The notes beneath the pieces are model-generated. The model saw only the letters and a program-made list of their open reading frames with translations, had not been told where the DNA came from and ran no database searches. A stretch of DNA of 64,000 nucleotides from Zonotrichia leucophrys gambelii (lineage: Eukaryota; Chordata; Aves; Passeriformes; Passerellidae): contig NC_088187.1 in the NCBI RefSeq assembly GCF_028769735.1, positions 12,093,766 through 12,157,765 on the forward strand, read 5' to 3'. The position numbers were made by a program, and so were the translations under genes. Positions 25,699 through 38,700 of the stretch are shown piece after piece (the first letter of the stretch is position 1; every line of letters begins with the position of its first letter).

Positions 25699-28628
25699 CA
25701 GCAGTTTCCAGCTCTGACTGTGGCCCGAGGCCATTCTGTATGCTGGCAGGCATGGTTAAGTTTTTGTCCCCCCAGACAAAAGTGCTTGCAGCCTCTTAGG
25801 GAGTTATCAAGCATTTCTCTTTTATTACATTGGCATCGTGGGTGCTTTGTGCAGAATTACTGGCATGTAACTCTCTCCTTTAGCCTGTGAAAGAAGCTGC
25901 TGTTGCTTTTGGATCTTGTAGATGGGAGTCAGGGCTGTACAGGCATGTTTCTTCTAGATATTGTCCAACACCTGCCTCAGTCCTAACTGCCTGCCAGTCT
26001 CAAACCCCGCAAAGTACAACACAGTATGCATATAGTTCTAGGAAAATTGTATTCATAAGCAGTCTCCCCCAGTAAAAATGATTCTTACCTTAAATCTCAA
26101 TGTAATTTCCCAAGTAATAAATGGGGAAATAGTGACCAACAAAGATTGAATTTTCAGTGATTCCTTGTGACCGCCAAGGTCATTCAGTGATGAAGTTTTG
26201 TGGAATGTGTAGCATGTTGGTATGTCTAAGATATGATCAGAGGGGCCCATTCATATGGATTTAATGAACTTGTGCAGCACCTTTTTGTTAAGGAAGTGCC
26301 ACTGGTAGGCCATGACAGGTTCCTCATGCAGTGTAAATCCTGCTTTCTTTACATGGCCTTGCTAGGACTAAAGGAAAAACAGTTGAAAAAACCTTATTCT
26401 TTTGGCAAAGGCAGTTTTAATTAGCACACTCACTGTAACTGGTAATGTAGAAGCTGCCACTGTGAGATTAGTGTTAGTTTGGGGTGATTGGTAATTATCT
26501 GCCCAGAACTTGTCCAGCACTGTGGTCTGTGTTGCTAGGTTTTGCAGGGGGAGGTCTGTTTAGAGGACCTTGGCTGTTGCAGCATCATCTATGAGCTGCT
26601 TTTGGCTGAAAGGTGTCAGTAAGTGAGGGAGAAAATAACAGAGCTTGGTCTTTGTCCCAGGCCATGTGAGTGTGACCTGTACATCTCTTCTGTGACTCTG
26701 CAGCAAAGGTCTCAGCACTGTTCCATCCTCTGGATAGCTCCCAAAACTGCCACTGAATAAGGTATTATTTCTGATATGTGCAATGTAATATAAACTTTCA
26801 GGGAAAGAATAAAGAGGAAACTTCAATCTGACAAAGACACATTGTGTATTGGTAGAAAGTGCTTGTCAAGCACTGATTCATTTTTCTTTTAAAGTCTCAG
26901 CCAAATAAATTTGACTATTTGAGATTCTTCTGCCATCTTCATTACTCTTTATGAAGCAGATAGCAGTGGGGCAGCAGTGTGCTGCATGAGACAGTGCTCT
27001 AAGTATGTTTTATACCATCTGCTTGTGACAGCTGAGGTTGAGACAAGTCAGTGTTTTACTTCTCTGGTATTCCATCAGCTGTGAATTTGCAGTAGGGTGA
27101 AAACCACCAAACTGGTGTGGAACTGAATTCTGCTTCCTCTGATGCTGTTAGAGAATAGGGAAAGGATTACTTGTCTGCTTTGCAAATGAACTTTGTAGTT
27201 AAAGTAATGTTATTTTGGCTTTTGTGTTCTTAAGAATCTCTGAACTCCATTCAACATTTCATAGGGTTGCTGTGTAGCTTTAGATTCTCTCATAGGATAA
27301 CTTGATTAGGCTAAATTAGTTAGAAAGGGGAACAGAAACTGGCTAATAGGTCATGTCAAGCTCTAAGAGAAAATGTACAAGATTCACTAATTAGAAGCTT
27401 GGTAACTTCATAATGCAATTAAGTTTTTGACATCAAAGAAATAAGCTTAGGCCTTGGTAGAGTTACTGAAGCTACAGACTGCAGGACATTAGCAAGAGAT
27501 GGTCTAATTTAAACAAGAACTCAAGTGGCAGGACCTGAAAAATCTGGCTTAGGTGGTAGATCAGGCTGGGTATTCTTTTTATCGCTGACCCTACAGGTGC
27601 CACTGTTTCAATTCTCTAAGCCTTCAGCTCAGGCTTTATACTCCCTTTGCCTGTAGTTGATACAACTGTGAACTCTCTGCACTTCAAAGTTTGTACCCCA
27701 TAAATACATGCTGAAATCTCGGAGTTTCAGTCTTTGTTTTGATGCACCTTTTTGTCTTTAAATTTTTTTTAGATCTTTCTCATATCTCATGTCATAACCT
27801 GTTTCTCAAATAAAGGCAGTTGGCTTTCTTTTTTTCTTATGTGAAATACCCCAGCTTTTTCTTGTGTGCCTCTGAAAATAATTTAGATGTGAGAACCCAT
27901 TTTCCTGAAGACTGAGCATCATTTTCAGCATCATTCTACATTCAGAGCACTGCCCTTTCTTCCCCTACTCCATGAAAATAAAATAGTGTGTATCTCCTTA
28001 AGGGCCTGTGAAACAGAAACAAAACAGGCCTTGACCTTACCGAGCTGGCAAACTACAATCTTTTGATTAGAGATAAACAGAATAATTAGTATATTGCCTA
28101 GCCTGAAAGTAATCCCTTGTTAGTGCAGGTGTGCTCAGTGTGAACAGTAAGTGGCTTGGCTTTGCTCATGTTGCAATTGGGCCTCCGAGTTCACAAGCAT
28201 TGCTTAGTGAGCTGTGGCTCATCTGGACAGCTTTGCCGTAGTACTGCAAGGCTGGCATCTTCTTGCACAGCTGCCAAAAGTTCAGGTTGAAACTTTTTTC
28301 CATTTGTGTGGTGATTTGCAGTTGGATGCACAGAGGTGGGTCTATGTTGCAGTGCCAAACTGAGCAGTTTTTCAGCCCTGTGTCAGGGGTGTGGCAGCCT
28401 CCAGCCATGCCATGGACAGGAGTGGACAAGATAAGGTCTACCTGCATTTCTCCATTGTGATTGTTAAGAAATGCCTTGGTATGGAGGGAGGGACAAATAT
28501 ACCTTAAACACTAATTTCTTTATAGAATGGTATCCAATTACTACTCTCAAGTGTAAGGCTCCTCCTGAATTTAGGAGCCAAAAGCCACCTTGACTGTTCC
28601 TTCACACTGGTCTAGTACTTCTGGTACT

Positions 28629-28660
28629 TCATAAATACAGTGACGACACTGTATTTATGA
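28629..28660. other. Perfect inverted repeat/hairpin
   Basis: A 14-base arm (28629-28642) is followed by a 4-base loop ACGA and the exact complement (28647-28660). A G-U pair could extend the stem by one. It is intergenic. It may be the remnant of a palindromic element or encode a small structured RNA; nothing in the sequence decides this. Confidence 0.8.
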
Positions 28661-29562
28661 GAGGGAGGGGTGATCTAAAATAAAATCTGTGTGTTTCACA
28701 CGGCCCCAGTTCTCTTGTGCTGGAACTGGCTGTTTTGCCTTTGCAGACTTTGAGCAGGAGAATGTCTGAGCTTTCTGATCTTTTTGGGAAACTGTTAATG
28801 GGGAGAGGTCAATTAAACAGTTTGAAATTCTAGAATAACACATATTTGGGTTTTTTACTCCAAGAGGGGGAACAGACCAGGAAACTCAGACTACTTGACA
28901 GCTTTAGCATGTATGCCTGTGCAAGGGAAGAAGTGAACTACTTCCACATGAAGTGGAAGAGGTGGTTTCAAGTTTCCGTCTTTAAAAAAGGCACGTGTAG
29001 GACCTGCATCTGGTTTTGTCACATCTCTCAGAATTTATCACATGTAAAGGACAAATGACTACATCATGAAGTATGAGACCTTGAGCAAGGAACTACTACT
29101 GGACTTGGTTACAACTTCCCACATATTTTTAGATAACCCTCTCTGTTAAAATAGAGATTTCATCCTCCCCCAACCTTTGGCTCATGGAAGACTGTCAAGT
29201 GTGATCATACTGTAAGAAACTAAGAATTGTTAATGTGGATATAGCAAAATCTTACAGTTTTACATTCACATTTTCCAAGTACTGCTGTTTTCCTTTCTGC
29301 ATTAAAAATGAAGCCTACTAAAACACTAACAAATGTGACACATTTTCTGTTTGTGAGGAAGTCACTTACACTGCTATTTTTAGTATGCCAGAAGGCTGTT
29401 CTAATACAATAAACTTAGTTGCCAGTATTAAAAACAGAACATGAAGGGTTAAGGAGCATACAGGAGGCAGAGTGTAATGGCAGCTTACAGAAATTGTCTC
29501 CACCCAAAAATGCAGCATTTTCAGTCTTTCAAATACAGCATTAGACATTTAATTGCATCTCT

Positions 29563-29568
29563 TTTATT
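29563..29568 (-). terminator. DUS1L poly(A) signal
   Basis: TTTATT on the plus strand reads AATAAA for DUS1L and lies 180 bases past the stop at 29748-29750, giving a short 3'UTR. Confidence 0.65.
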
Positions 29569-29747
29569 TCAAATGCAGGATAATTCCCTGAGTAAGCAGT
29601 TTTTTACTTAAATAAAACTTTTCCAGAACTTAATTATGTGGAAGAAGTTCACACAGCTGACAGTGAGCTGGAGATGACACATTCTTTGGCCCAGGGAAGT
29701 AGTGTAGTGGTCTGGCAGGAGCTCTTGGACTGTTCATTTCCAAAGCT

Positions 29748-32700
29748 TCACCCTGTACTGTCACCAGCCTCCTTCAGCACTGCTGTCTCCCCCACCTCTG
29801 TGTCTCCTCTCTGACTGATCTCTGGGGTCTGAATTCCTTTTTGGCTGTGCTGCCATGAAAGGGATTTTTCATACTTGGTCTTAAAAAGTAGTCCATGACC
29901 TGAAAAAGCAAAAGGGGGAAAAAAACCCCAAACCAACATCCTGAAATGAGGTGACTACAGTGGTAAACGGAATACCTCATGCCTTATAAAGACCGGGTCA
30001 TTACAGACTGGAAACTGCATCCCAAGGCTTTGGAAGCAGGAGCAATGACACAGAGAAGGAAAAGCAGTCTTTTAAAATCGTACTACAAACTTTTACATAA
30101 CACGTAGGTAAGTATGTAGATTTTAACACTCACCTACACCCCATAACCCAAAGATTCAGTAATGAATATAGATGGGAGGTGGATAAGATGTTTGCTTGTT
30201 AAGGCCAGATGCACTTACCTGGACAATCTGCTACCTCCTTGAATGCTCTTTTCTTACAGCATCCTCGGCACATGTTAAACACACATTTAGTGCCCTGGGT
30301 TGGGACAGTGGTATAAAGAAGCTTGTGTCGGTGAAAATAAAATTATTACTGTTTACTATAATAAGTAACAATACAGCTCTGCACTTTCAGATCTTTGGAA
30401 AAAAACGTGTACTCAGCCTAATGAAGATGATGGAGTTGATGTCATATTGGGTGCTATCTGCTGTTTGCACATAAAGAACAAAAAAAACCCGACCGACCAA
30501 AAAAAAGAAACCCTCATTCAACTTGTGCAGCCCCCACAGCCTGTTGGGCAGCCCGAGCTACCCACCACAAGCGGCCACATGCCATAAGCCCTCTGGAACA
30601 AGCATGAACACATTTGGTGCTGGCGAGCCTGCTCTAGTTCTCTGCAGCATGAAACACAGCGCTACCATCTGCATCTATGCCTACAATATGTTACCACCAG
30701 AATTACTTCCCTACTTGTATCTTAAAATACACCTGCATATTTATTAAAAGTATAATGTGTGACCCTTAGGGGACGGCAGCAGCTGAGTCTTGGCTACCTG
30801 ATGAGGTGGCAGAATGAGCCTGGGTCTTGGGGCTGCTTTGCTCTCATACAGTTTAGAAAAGGGGGTTGATATTGTGTACCATGGTTCCCTTCACCCTAGT
30901 CAGAAAACCTTTCATGTTTAGGGAGGCTTTAGTTGAGTTCCTTATCCTTTTCCTTCTCCACACACCCCTACCCCATTTCATGACATAGCTCAGAAGCACA
31001 TAATCTAGCGGGAAAAAAAATAATTACAGACCTGGTCAGAAGATTTCAAGAGCTACCTGCAACATTACAGTGATGCAACAGCAAAACAAAAATAAGTCTA
31101 AGCCCTGGTGCAGACAATCTTGCTTTATGCACCAAGCAATGACACCTGGATTAGCTATGAAACAGGATGGCTTTGAAAGCAGACCAGCCTAGTGCTCAAT
31201 GCTTTCCCAATGATGAACACAGCAAAAAAAAATCCCATTTTTTTCAGTAGCTGCAACTTCAAATTAAGCCCCAGCTGGCTGCCACTGCTTCGCTGCAGTA
31301 ACAGTGTTACAACACGGAGCAACATCATATGCTTGTGTTGCAGGCTCCCCTGCCCCTGAGGTGTATGTAATGCTAATTTTTAAGCTAGAACACAAAATTA
31401 CTTATATCTTACACCCCACTTTACAGGTATATTAGCAGCAATAAATACACTCTGCTTACACAGCTCAGCAACATCACCCTGTCAAGCAAATAGCTATGTT
31501 CCCCCAAGGGAAAAAATAAATCAAGCAAAAGCAAAACGAGCTCTTTGCAAATATCAAAATATTTGAAATTTCAATACAGAACCTGTAAAACCAGCTGCCT
31601 CATTTCGCTCTGCTAATAGTGAAAGTCAATGTTAATTTATTGCAAAGGCAGGACTGAGGATGAGGAGGTGCTTAGGTTTGTTTTGATAAGGGCAGAGATC
31701 CAAACACAACACAAAACAGCTGCAGGTGCTGCCTGACGCTGCAGGCTGTACTGCGATGACATGAAGTATTTTTATTTTACGCTAAGAACCACACCAGTTA
31801 TTCAAATTTTCCCTTTGCAGAAAAACTCCATCCACCACTAACTCAAATAAGAGGGGGTTGTTTTTCATTTCACAGTAAAATATGCATGTCATACATGTGT
31901 AGAAGTCTGGAGATTTGTTTCCAGGATATCTTCAGAAATTCAATTAACTCACTCAACTGTCTCAGCAATAAATACCCTGAGCAGCAGCAGGACTGCACTT
32001 TTTTGGAGAGGAAGGCAAAGTCTCTCAAAGTCTCTCAAAGAATCTGTTATGTATGTTAAGGATTTTTGTGCAGCACCTTCAACCTCAGAGATTGGTTACA
32101 GTTAATGGTTAAAAAGCTTTTGCCCAAGTATGGGCTTTCCTCCCCACACACACACTTATCAGCAGGACTTGGTATGCACCTGTGTCACTGGGCACTGGCA
32201 CAGACCTACCTTTGGATTTGGAATAACAGAATAGAATCATAGAATAGTTTGGGTTGGAAGGAGCCTGTAGAGGTCATCTACTCCAATCCCAGGCAAAAAG
32301 CAGGGACATTTTCAACTAGATCAGGTTGCTCAGAGCCCTGTTCAACCTGACCTTGAATGTTTCCAGGAATGGGGCATCCACAACCTCTCTGGGAAACCTG
32401 GTCCACTGCCTCACCATAAAAAACGACTTCTACTCTCTTCAAACCCATTGCCCCTTGTCCTACTCCAACAAGCCCTGCTAAAAATTCCATTGCTGTCTTT
32501 CTTTTAAGTCCCCTCTAGGCACTGGAAGGGGCAGTGAGGCTCCCCAGAGAGCCTTCTCTTCTCCAGGCTGCACAGCCCCCCTGTCTCAGCCTGTCTCCTT
32601 GACAGAGGGACTTCATCCCCCAATCATCTTTGTAGCCTCTCTGGGCCTGCCCTAACAGCTCCCTGTGTCTCCTGCACCAAGGGCCCCAGAGGGGGATGCA

Positions 32701-35700
32701 GAGCCCCAGGCGGGGGTGCGACCAGAGCAAAGGCACAGAATGCCCCCCCACCGTGACCTGCTGTCCATGCTGCTTTTGATGCAGCCTAGAGCACAGGGGC
32801 TGTCTGGGCTGTGAGTGCACATTGGTGAGTCATGACCAGCCTCTCTCCCACCAGCACCCCAAAGTCCTGGGCAGGGCTGCTCTCAGTCTGTGCCTCCCCC
32901 CAGCCTGGATTTGATACCATGGTTGCCCTGAACAAGTGCAGAATCTTGCACTTGGTCTTGTCAAACCTCAGAGGTTACCACAGGACACTGCTTGAGCTTG
33001 TCCAGGTCCCTCTGGATGGCCCTGTCCCTCAGGTGTGTCACCACTCCACTCAGCTTGGTGTCATCTGCCAGTATGCTGAGGACACCTTGATCCCACTACG
33101 CACATCATTGATGGAGACATTGAGCAGTGCTGGTCCCAGTACAGACCCCTGAGGGACACCACGTGTCACTGATCTCCATCCAGACACTGATCCCTACATG
33201 GACATTTCATTTCCATTTAATGGAAAAGCTTTGATGGATGCCTGTACTGACTTACCTTAGGGTTTCCACATTGATCACATTTTGCATACTTGGCTGAGAA
33301 AGAGAGAGAAAGAGAGAGAGAGAAACCTGATTTCACCAATGGTATTTTTATGTGGAAGAAGTAAGTTTAAAAAAAAAATCAGAACCAGAAAAGCTTGGTG
33401 CTTTTCTAGACAGAGACTCATTTTGAAATTAAAATACAGTACCTCCAGTAACAGTACAAAGGTAAAAATACTTTGAATTTTTAAGTGCTTCTATGCTAAA
33501 ATCCAAACATTGAAAATTTTAATCCTCAAGTCAAGCATAAAACAGGAGAATATCAGCTTGAAATTCATACAAAATTTCTACTTCAAATGCTAATGATAGC
33601 TACAATACAGTTTGTAAATAATTTTGATCTTAAAAAGATGCTTAGAGAGAATCAGTGACCTACTACTTTAAACCTTGTTTCCTTTACCAGTGAACATTAT
33701 TTGAATCATGTTGCCTGCTATTGAAATTTCAATAGCAACAATTCCTCCTCTTTTCAAAGAAGTTTCTACAAGTACACAAGCCAGGAAAATTCTTATCGGC
33801 AAGTTATGTCGAAAGTGGTATCAGCATATCTCCATATATTTATGCCAATAAATGGAACTTACGTTTTAAAGATGGATCAAAGCTTTTATTTGGATTTCTT
33901 AACTTCTTTTTTTGTTTATTCTTTGACAGAAGCTCAGAATTTCCATCTTCCTCTTCTTCCAGAGCACGTTTTCCTCGCACACCTTTTTCAGTTCCACTAT
34001 CTCCATTCTCCCTGCATCTTTCCTTTGGCCTGAAACAGTGAATTTAATCATAAGTTGACTGGAGGGAAGGAGTAGCTGTTCCCTGACCATTATTTTGGTT
34101 TACAGAAATCTGGGTAAACCATAAACCTTTCTATTGTGGAAATGAAGTGTCATTGCCCTTAGAAATGGGATAGACAAACCTAGCTGTTTTGGTTAACACT
34201 AGCAGTTAATAACAGACACACTATCAGATATATCAGTAGGAAAGCCAATTAAAGTTGGCCCGCTAAATTGGGCATATCAGGTTCTTGTTCTCAGCTGCTA
34301 GCTGCTGTGGGATTCCTAAGTTTTACTTTCCAGAGAGAGAGGGAGAGAGAAATTTGAGGAGGATCCAAAGGCGAAGATGCAAACAATGAGCCACATCCCC
34401 ACAAACAAAGCAATAACTAGGAAACAACCAAACTAGAATACAAATAATGCAAAGTCTTCTTCAAGGCTTTTTTCTTTTTTTTTTTTTTTTTTATGGTATG
34501 GGTGGGAAAGTCCTATGAGTACCTGTAAGTATCAATAAAAGTAACTCACCCTGGCCTGATGTATGGCTGACAGATCCAGTGGAAAAAAGGCAACCCTTCT
34601 TTTGGCTTTTCTCCTTCTTTCTGATTAGCTATTTCTTCCTGCAGCATAGAGTTACAGTCAGTCTTCCTGGAGTTGTCAGAAAATACACTAAATAACACTT
34701 CAAACTCCAGGAAATCATAAATTGAAATTTAAGCTAACAATTACTGACTATTACATATAGGCTAAAAAACCATCCATGACAGATGAAGTGAAGCACATTT
34801 CTAACTCCTAAATCAACTTTATCCCACATAAAGTTGACCAGGCTTAAGGGGATGCTACTGTAGTAAGCTACGAATATCAAGATTAGTAAGCCACAAATCC
34901 CAGAGAAGTGACTAATGGATGTCAACTCTATGACATACTTGGTACATTGCCACCAAGTGCAGGCAGTGCTGTTCTGGGAGATTAGAGCCCATCTTGGTAC
35001 CTGACATCGCAGTTTCAGCTCCCTGTTGACATCTACAATGCCCTCTAGAGTCTTCACTTTTGCTAATTCTTCACGCAGCTGCTGGTAAACTTGAAGCCTG
35101 AGGTAAAGCCCAAACATCAGTTATATTTAGACTGCAATCAACTAAAAATAACTGCATAAAAGCATTTTATACACTTTTCCCGATTCGTTTGCCTTTGGTA
35201 GAAGCTTTTATTCGTCTTTGTAAGTCCAGAGAGAAGCACACATATGTCTCTTCCAGATAAAGACTCAGCAGACAACCAAGGTACTTTGACATAAACTAAC
35301 GTGAATGTACAGTCCATCAGCTGCTTCTCTGCCCATAACTATGTAACTGCCCATAGCTATGCTCTCACTCCACAACAAATGCAACAGCACTCTGCCTCAC
35401 AATGAACAAGGAGATAGTTAACTTGTGCTTGCCATGAAGTGTGTGCAGATGGGCAATTACCACATTGCAGCTGGCGTGCTGTGAGATCACACCCTGGCTG
35501 ATCTTGTGGCAACTTGTTCATTCCCCATGCCCTGTTTCCCTGATATGAAATAAAGGGTAAAGACCTCAGCCCACACCCTCTCCAGCCAGGTCCAGGAAAG
35601 AAAACTTTGCAGCATACTCATTCTGGCCAAACAAATCCTTGTCCAGAAAGCCCACACACTTTCTAAGCAGGATGAGCCCTGAAAACATAAAAGAGTTCTA

Positions 35701-38700
35701 TGGAGATACTCACGTGTGATGCCAGAGCTTGAAGAGATGAGCCCTAACATAAGACAATGGACAGGGGTACTTCCGCACGATCTCCAGGTACTCCTCAGCC
35801 ATCTCCCACACCAATGGGTTCCGGCCCTCAAACAAAGCTGGGTTATGAAGATTACCTTCTAGGGAACGAAAATAAATACTCAAACTTTCATTTCAGGATT
35901 GAAACAAAGGCCAAAATCTCTGCTCTGGAGTTTGATCATCTCTTCTGTGATCCTAGAGCCACAGACACATCACCCACATACTCTCAAAAGGAACACAGGG
36001 TCCGTAATACTCCAGCCTGACCTTGGGATACTATATTTCACTATGCAATTCATAATTGCACTGAACAGCTCATATCTAATTAAAGTTCTGTTTCTAGAAA
36101 GGCATATAACCTTGACAGGAAGACAGTAAACCAATTAATAAATAGAGAAATCACTGCTTTTGTTGCCCAGTGGTTAAATACTGAAATGACAGGTGTCTTG
36201 CCTTATGTCTGTATTGATATTTGTCTGGCCCAAATTCACAAATACAGCTTCTCACTGTGCTTTTCTCCACTGGCTTCACAAGCTTTTTGTTAACCAGTAT
36301 TCTCTAAAACCAAGATTCTACAACCCTTCTTTGATTGTGTGAGTGATTAGAAGCTTTTCTGATGCCTATCCAAGCTCTTCCTGTAGGAAGTTATGTCAAT
36401 TTTTTCTTGTCCCAACCCAACATGAACCACCTGCAGGAATATTAACCCACAGATGCACTTAGTTCATTGAGAACCATTCAAAAACTGTTCCATTTGATTA
36501 ACAGATGTCACAAAAATATTCCAGGACCACAGGAGCCCCATATGCCTCCCATATGTCAGGTAATTACATTTGAGCTCAATGAGTCAATGGTATTGCAAGT
36601 CCAACAAAACGATTCTTTACCAATCTTAAGGGGTTCCTATTCCTGGTATGAGATGACCAGTGTAAGATGAGGGAGAATGGCCACTCAGCTGTCAAGCAAA
36701 GCTCTTCACCAAGTCAATCTGACATAAGTTTTTAACAAATGTATGTGAGGCTGCTAAGGGAATAAGAAACAACTCATATTCTCATCAGAGTAGAAGTGTT
36801 AATTTTCTTTACCTGCACTCATGACACCATGTACTCCTGTCTTACGGATGCACTCTTCCACATCACTGAGACACTGGATGTTTCCATTTGCAAATACAGG
36901 AATGTTTACAGCTTTTCTATTCCAATGAATAAAACAGATGCATAAAACTGAGAATTAGAGTCAACCCAGGAATTCTCCTCCTGTCACATAAATTTGTTTG
37001 CTCTTCAATACCACTGTACAATCTGTTTAAAATCCAGTGTGTTAGCAGGAATTCACTAAGACTGGTACTGCTCACTAACCTTACAGCTTGAATGTGCTCC
37101 CAAGATGCCACGCCAGCAAGTGGTCCTTTCTGTTCTTTAGTACGGCCATGCACAGTCAGCAGCTGGAACAGAACATTACATTTGCTTTCCACATGTATGA
37201 ACCACTGGAATAAATCCACTGAAAAAAATTTCCTTTTGCTCCCTACCACTTCAGGGATGCCACTGAATTCCTGCTGCTATTTCAAGAGTGCAGGGAGTTT
37301 AGCAACACCGAAAAGTATCAGCAGCTCACCTACTGTGGCATGGTCTTAGGCTCCTTTCATCTTGCTATTCCATGGCATGAAAAGATTCTATCATGGGAGA
37401 ACCTACAGGTTTCCTTTCCTTCTCCTACTGGATTCAATTTGTGATTCACTTTGGAATTTGTGATATACTGATCTACCTTTCTCCTCAGCAGAAAGTCCAA
37501 ATACTGTCAGTACTGTCTCTAACTGCAGACCATCTCTTCCAATTTAATTGGAGTTAAATCCTAGAAGGCTGCTTACTTCTTCTAGTGATACCTTTTGATA
37601 CCTTTTTTCTTCTACAGTACCGTGGATTTTATGCATTCACACATGCCTCCTGCAGCACTATGTGAATATTGAAATGCTCAACCACAGTGAAGGATGCTGC
37701 CCAGTGCAGTGATTACAAAAGACTGAAATCATTGTGTCTTTTGTACCACACCACTGACCTGTAGCCTAGGGCTGCAAACACACAGAACCTGTCTGCATTC
37801 TGTTTGCTCTGTCTGTAAAATAATGCAGCCTATTCATATCCACAGTATACCAAGAACTGGTCATCAGATACTTTACAAAAAGATACGTGTCCAGTGCAGG
37901 AGGAGACAGAGCAGCTGCCTTCTTACCTGGCAGCCAGCTTTCTCCAGCATCTGTGCATACTTCACTGTCTTGTCAATCTCCGGGAAAACGCGGATTTTGC
38001 ATGTGATGGGAACAGAGAGCTTCTCGTTAGCCAGTAAAACTGAGAAAGATTGAAAACACAGGTAAGTGGGCTGCACAATGCTATGAAAAGTGTCTGCTCT
38101 CCTCAAGATCTGATACTGGGTATGGTATGTAAAAAGCCTAAGAAGTTACTGCTATGCAGTCCTCATGGCTTGTACTCCTCCAACATTAACACTTGCTTGT
38201 CTACCTTTCCCACAAAAAGGTACTTCACTTCTTTGCAACTTATCACCAAAAAATCATTATAAGTAGAGTCTTATCCATGGCAAGCAGAGGCTTATCAAGT
38301 GAGGTAGGCTGCAGATGCAATCAAGTAGTAAATGTAGGTTATAGAGTCAGGGTGAAATCTAGAACATGGTAAACTCACAGTCCTTACACAGTACATGGAA
38401 TCACAAAAATACCAAAAAGAGAGCTAACAAAGAGAACCAACTGGAAAACAGTGAGTAATGCTGCGTCTGAAATTCTCGTCTCTTACAGAGCTTGGATATA
38501 CAATGTAGGAAGTGACCTGCTGTCTTCTAATCTAAATCCTATGAGCTCTAATGATAGGTACTTCCCATCACCCTTTCAAAGGAGCAAGCAAGGTGTATAC
38601 AGATGCAAGCAGAAAAGAGTGCTCCACCATTTAAAGGCAGCTGGGAAAAGAACGAGGAAGAGGACAGCCCAAGATACCTCTCTTACTAGACAGCCTGGGT

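Larger units (their letters stand above)
24230..29550. other. GPS1-DUS1L intergenic region
   Basis: About 5.3 kb between two convergent 3' ends. I see no exon set, RNA gene or clear transposon. It holds a TG repeat (about 24699-24712), an ATTT-type microsatellite (about 25540-25565), a pair of CTCF-like motifs near 25670-25698, and a perfect hairpin at 28629-28660. Confidence 0.6.

Noticed and set aside
32278..33152. Open frames of about 100 codons inside the CR1 at 32.2-33.2 kb
   Set aside because: They lie in the CR1 3' region, in frames unrelated to an intact CR1 protein.
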